In this document: positions 63,101 through 64,000 of the stretch, one piece after another | How the letters are laid out: each line of letters starts with the position of its first letter | How positions within the stretch are numbered: the stretch's first letter is position 1 | Assembly (NCBI GenBank): GCA_000708835.1 | Contig: DF237445.1 | Span: forward strand, 1 to 64,000 | Origin: Klebsormidium nitens | Taxonomy: Eukaryota > Streptophyta > Klebsormidiophyceae > Klebsormidiales > Klebsormidiaceae | Length of the DNA stretch: 64,000 nucleotides | Direction: 5' to 3' | The notes under the pieces: model-generated | Database searches by the model: none | Seen by the model: the letters and a program-made list of their open reading frames with translations, nothing else | Told to the model about the DNA's origin: nothing | Made by a program: the position numbers and the translations under genes

Positions 63101-64000
63101 CACAGAGTACGTACCCGGCAATAATAGTAGCTTGCACCAAGAGATTGGCAGAAACCCCACTCCCCCTGAACTTCGAGCAGTAAAGTTGCAGGCTCTTTCT
63201 TCTCACGACTCACCCAGGATCTCCCGTACTTCTTTCGCCGTGCACGCCGCTTGCGCAGGCCCCCGCCGCCCCACGACGAGCACCCGCCGCACCTTGCTCT
63301 TCCGCAGCGCCTCGAGAGCGTGGGCCGCAATGTCCGTTTTAGCGAGCTCGTCCGTGTTGCGCAGCAAAATGCGGGCGCAATCCAAGGCTACGTTGCCCTG
63401 CAAAAGGAACTCATCGATGAGAGTGCTGATGAGGAAGCGTCGTACAGCGACAGGACAATAAGTGGCTTCTCGCGAAGTAAGGAGGTTGTCGCGGCTTCGC
63501 AAAAGCGCCAAAGATTGTGAAAATCGGGAACAAGGTTGCTTGAAAAGCAGTCATAAATAGTGCCAAACAGTCTTTGACTATCACTTTGTGACGAAGATGC
63601 GAAGATACAACCTCTTGACGAGCTGATTTTGCCATTTAGAATTCGCCTAAGCAGCCAGGAAAAGTAGGTGACGGCAGCGCGTCGCATGCTGACTTGCCCC
63701 AGGATGACAGCGGTCTCGGCCGACTCCAAGTCCACTGGAAGAGAAACGTAGTCAGGATGCCCGTTGTACCACCATACGAACTCGCGAGCCGACAGAACGT
63801 TCGGCAGGTCCTGCGAGCAGACGGATCGACCGTGAGCAGCTGCATACGAGTGCGACGGTGCGTTGAGGGCCGAACGCAACAGTGGCAGCAAAAGTATCCA
63901 TTACAAAAACAGAAGGCCTGCCTCGTCTTCTGGTGACATATCGGGTAAGGGTGCTCTAATTAGTAAGCGTCGTAGTAAGCCGTGTACGGTGGAAAAGCTC
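60185..64000 (-). CDS. NADPH:ferredoxin (adrenodoxin) oxidoreductase, mitochondrial type, 3' part
   Basis: Seven minus-strand exons are visible: 63810-63694, 63397-63214, 62945-62884, 62427-62229, 61570-61421, 60908-60745, 60421-60185 (stop). The upstream exons lie beyond the right edge. Motifs: SAREFVWWYNGHPDY and GQGNVALDCARILLR (built across an exon joint), then the NADP-binding loop VLVVGRRGPAQAACTAKEVR. LVLRSIGYKSLPVPGLPFDY and GLYVVGWLKRGPTGIIGTN are followed by FEGWKRID and GKPREKM near the end. These are diagnostic of FDXR. The enzyme passes electrons from NADPH by way of FAD to mitochondrial ferredoxin, for Fe-S cluster and biotin synthesis. The exon 61570-61421 start is the least sure: the acceptor CGTCAG|CAACG was chosen because it keeps the frame; a GTAAGA...TTGCAG pair 44 nt apart inside it is an alternative. 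Confidence 0.92.

Overview
The window reads as nuclear chromosome from a green-lineage eukaryote (Viridiplantae), most likely a streptophyte alga or other non-vascular plant; the species cannot be fixed from this sequence alone. Reasons: every recognisable gene but one is split by spliceosomal introns (donors mostly GTGAGN or GTAAGN, acceptors YAG); several products are plastid or thylakoid proteins (a DEG1-type lumenal protease, plastid threonine synthase, SufA-type Fe-S carrier, PsbP-like protein with a twin-arginine transfer signal, a plastid desaturase-like FAD enzyme); and no bacterial operon, RBS or phage feature was seen. Exon coordinates were read by hand from splice signals, frame and family similarity. 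All joined models below stay in frame.

Layout: (1) 1-1305 minus, DEG1 protease 5' half, running off the left edge. (2) 2505-14968 plus, 24-exon RCC1-HECT (HERC-like) ubiquitin ligase. (3) 16278-20876 minus, threonine synthase, 8 exons. (4) 21299-26014 plus, DEDDy 3'-5' exonuclease fused to a Mut7-C domain, 8 exons. (5) 27459-31929 minus, Ntn-hydrolase of the aspartylglucosaminidase / asparaginase family, 9 exons. (6) 33046-34592 plus, SufA/IscA carrier, 3 exons. (7) 35864-42612 minus, FAD oxidoreductase of the carotenoid-desaturase superfamily, 10 exons. (8) 44295-46496 plus, PsbP-like lumenal protein, 7 exons. (9) 47973-48485 minus, small acidic orphan. (10) 51346-54167 plus, Nudix-domain protein with a long unrecognised C-terminal part. 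(11) 55142-56420 minus, coiled-coil plus KCTD-like BTB protein with a possible 40-nt intron or a frameshift. (12) 58352-59240 plus, PTRHD1-type peptidyl-tRNA hydrolase. (13) 60185-64000 minus, mitochondrial-type NADPH:ferredoxin (adrenodoxin) reductase, 3' part; its 5' end is off the right edge.

The 13 genes alternate strand without exception (-+-+-+-+-+-+-), so every neighbouring pair is divergent or convergent. Four introns use a GC donor instead of GT, each required by frame and protein continuity. Two short inverted-repeat elements (MITE-like), one inverted pair of a dispersed repeat, two small tandem repeats and a palindrome cluster sit in intergenic or intronic DNA. No defence island, CRISPR array, tRNA or rRNA gene was found. 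The most unusual items are the strand alternation, the GC-AG introns, the BTB gene junction, the Nudix fusion and the inserted linker in the asparaginase-family enzyme.
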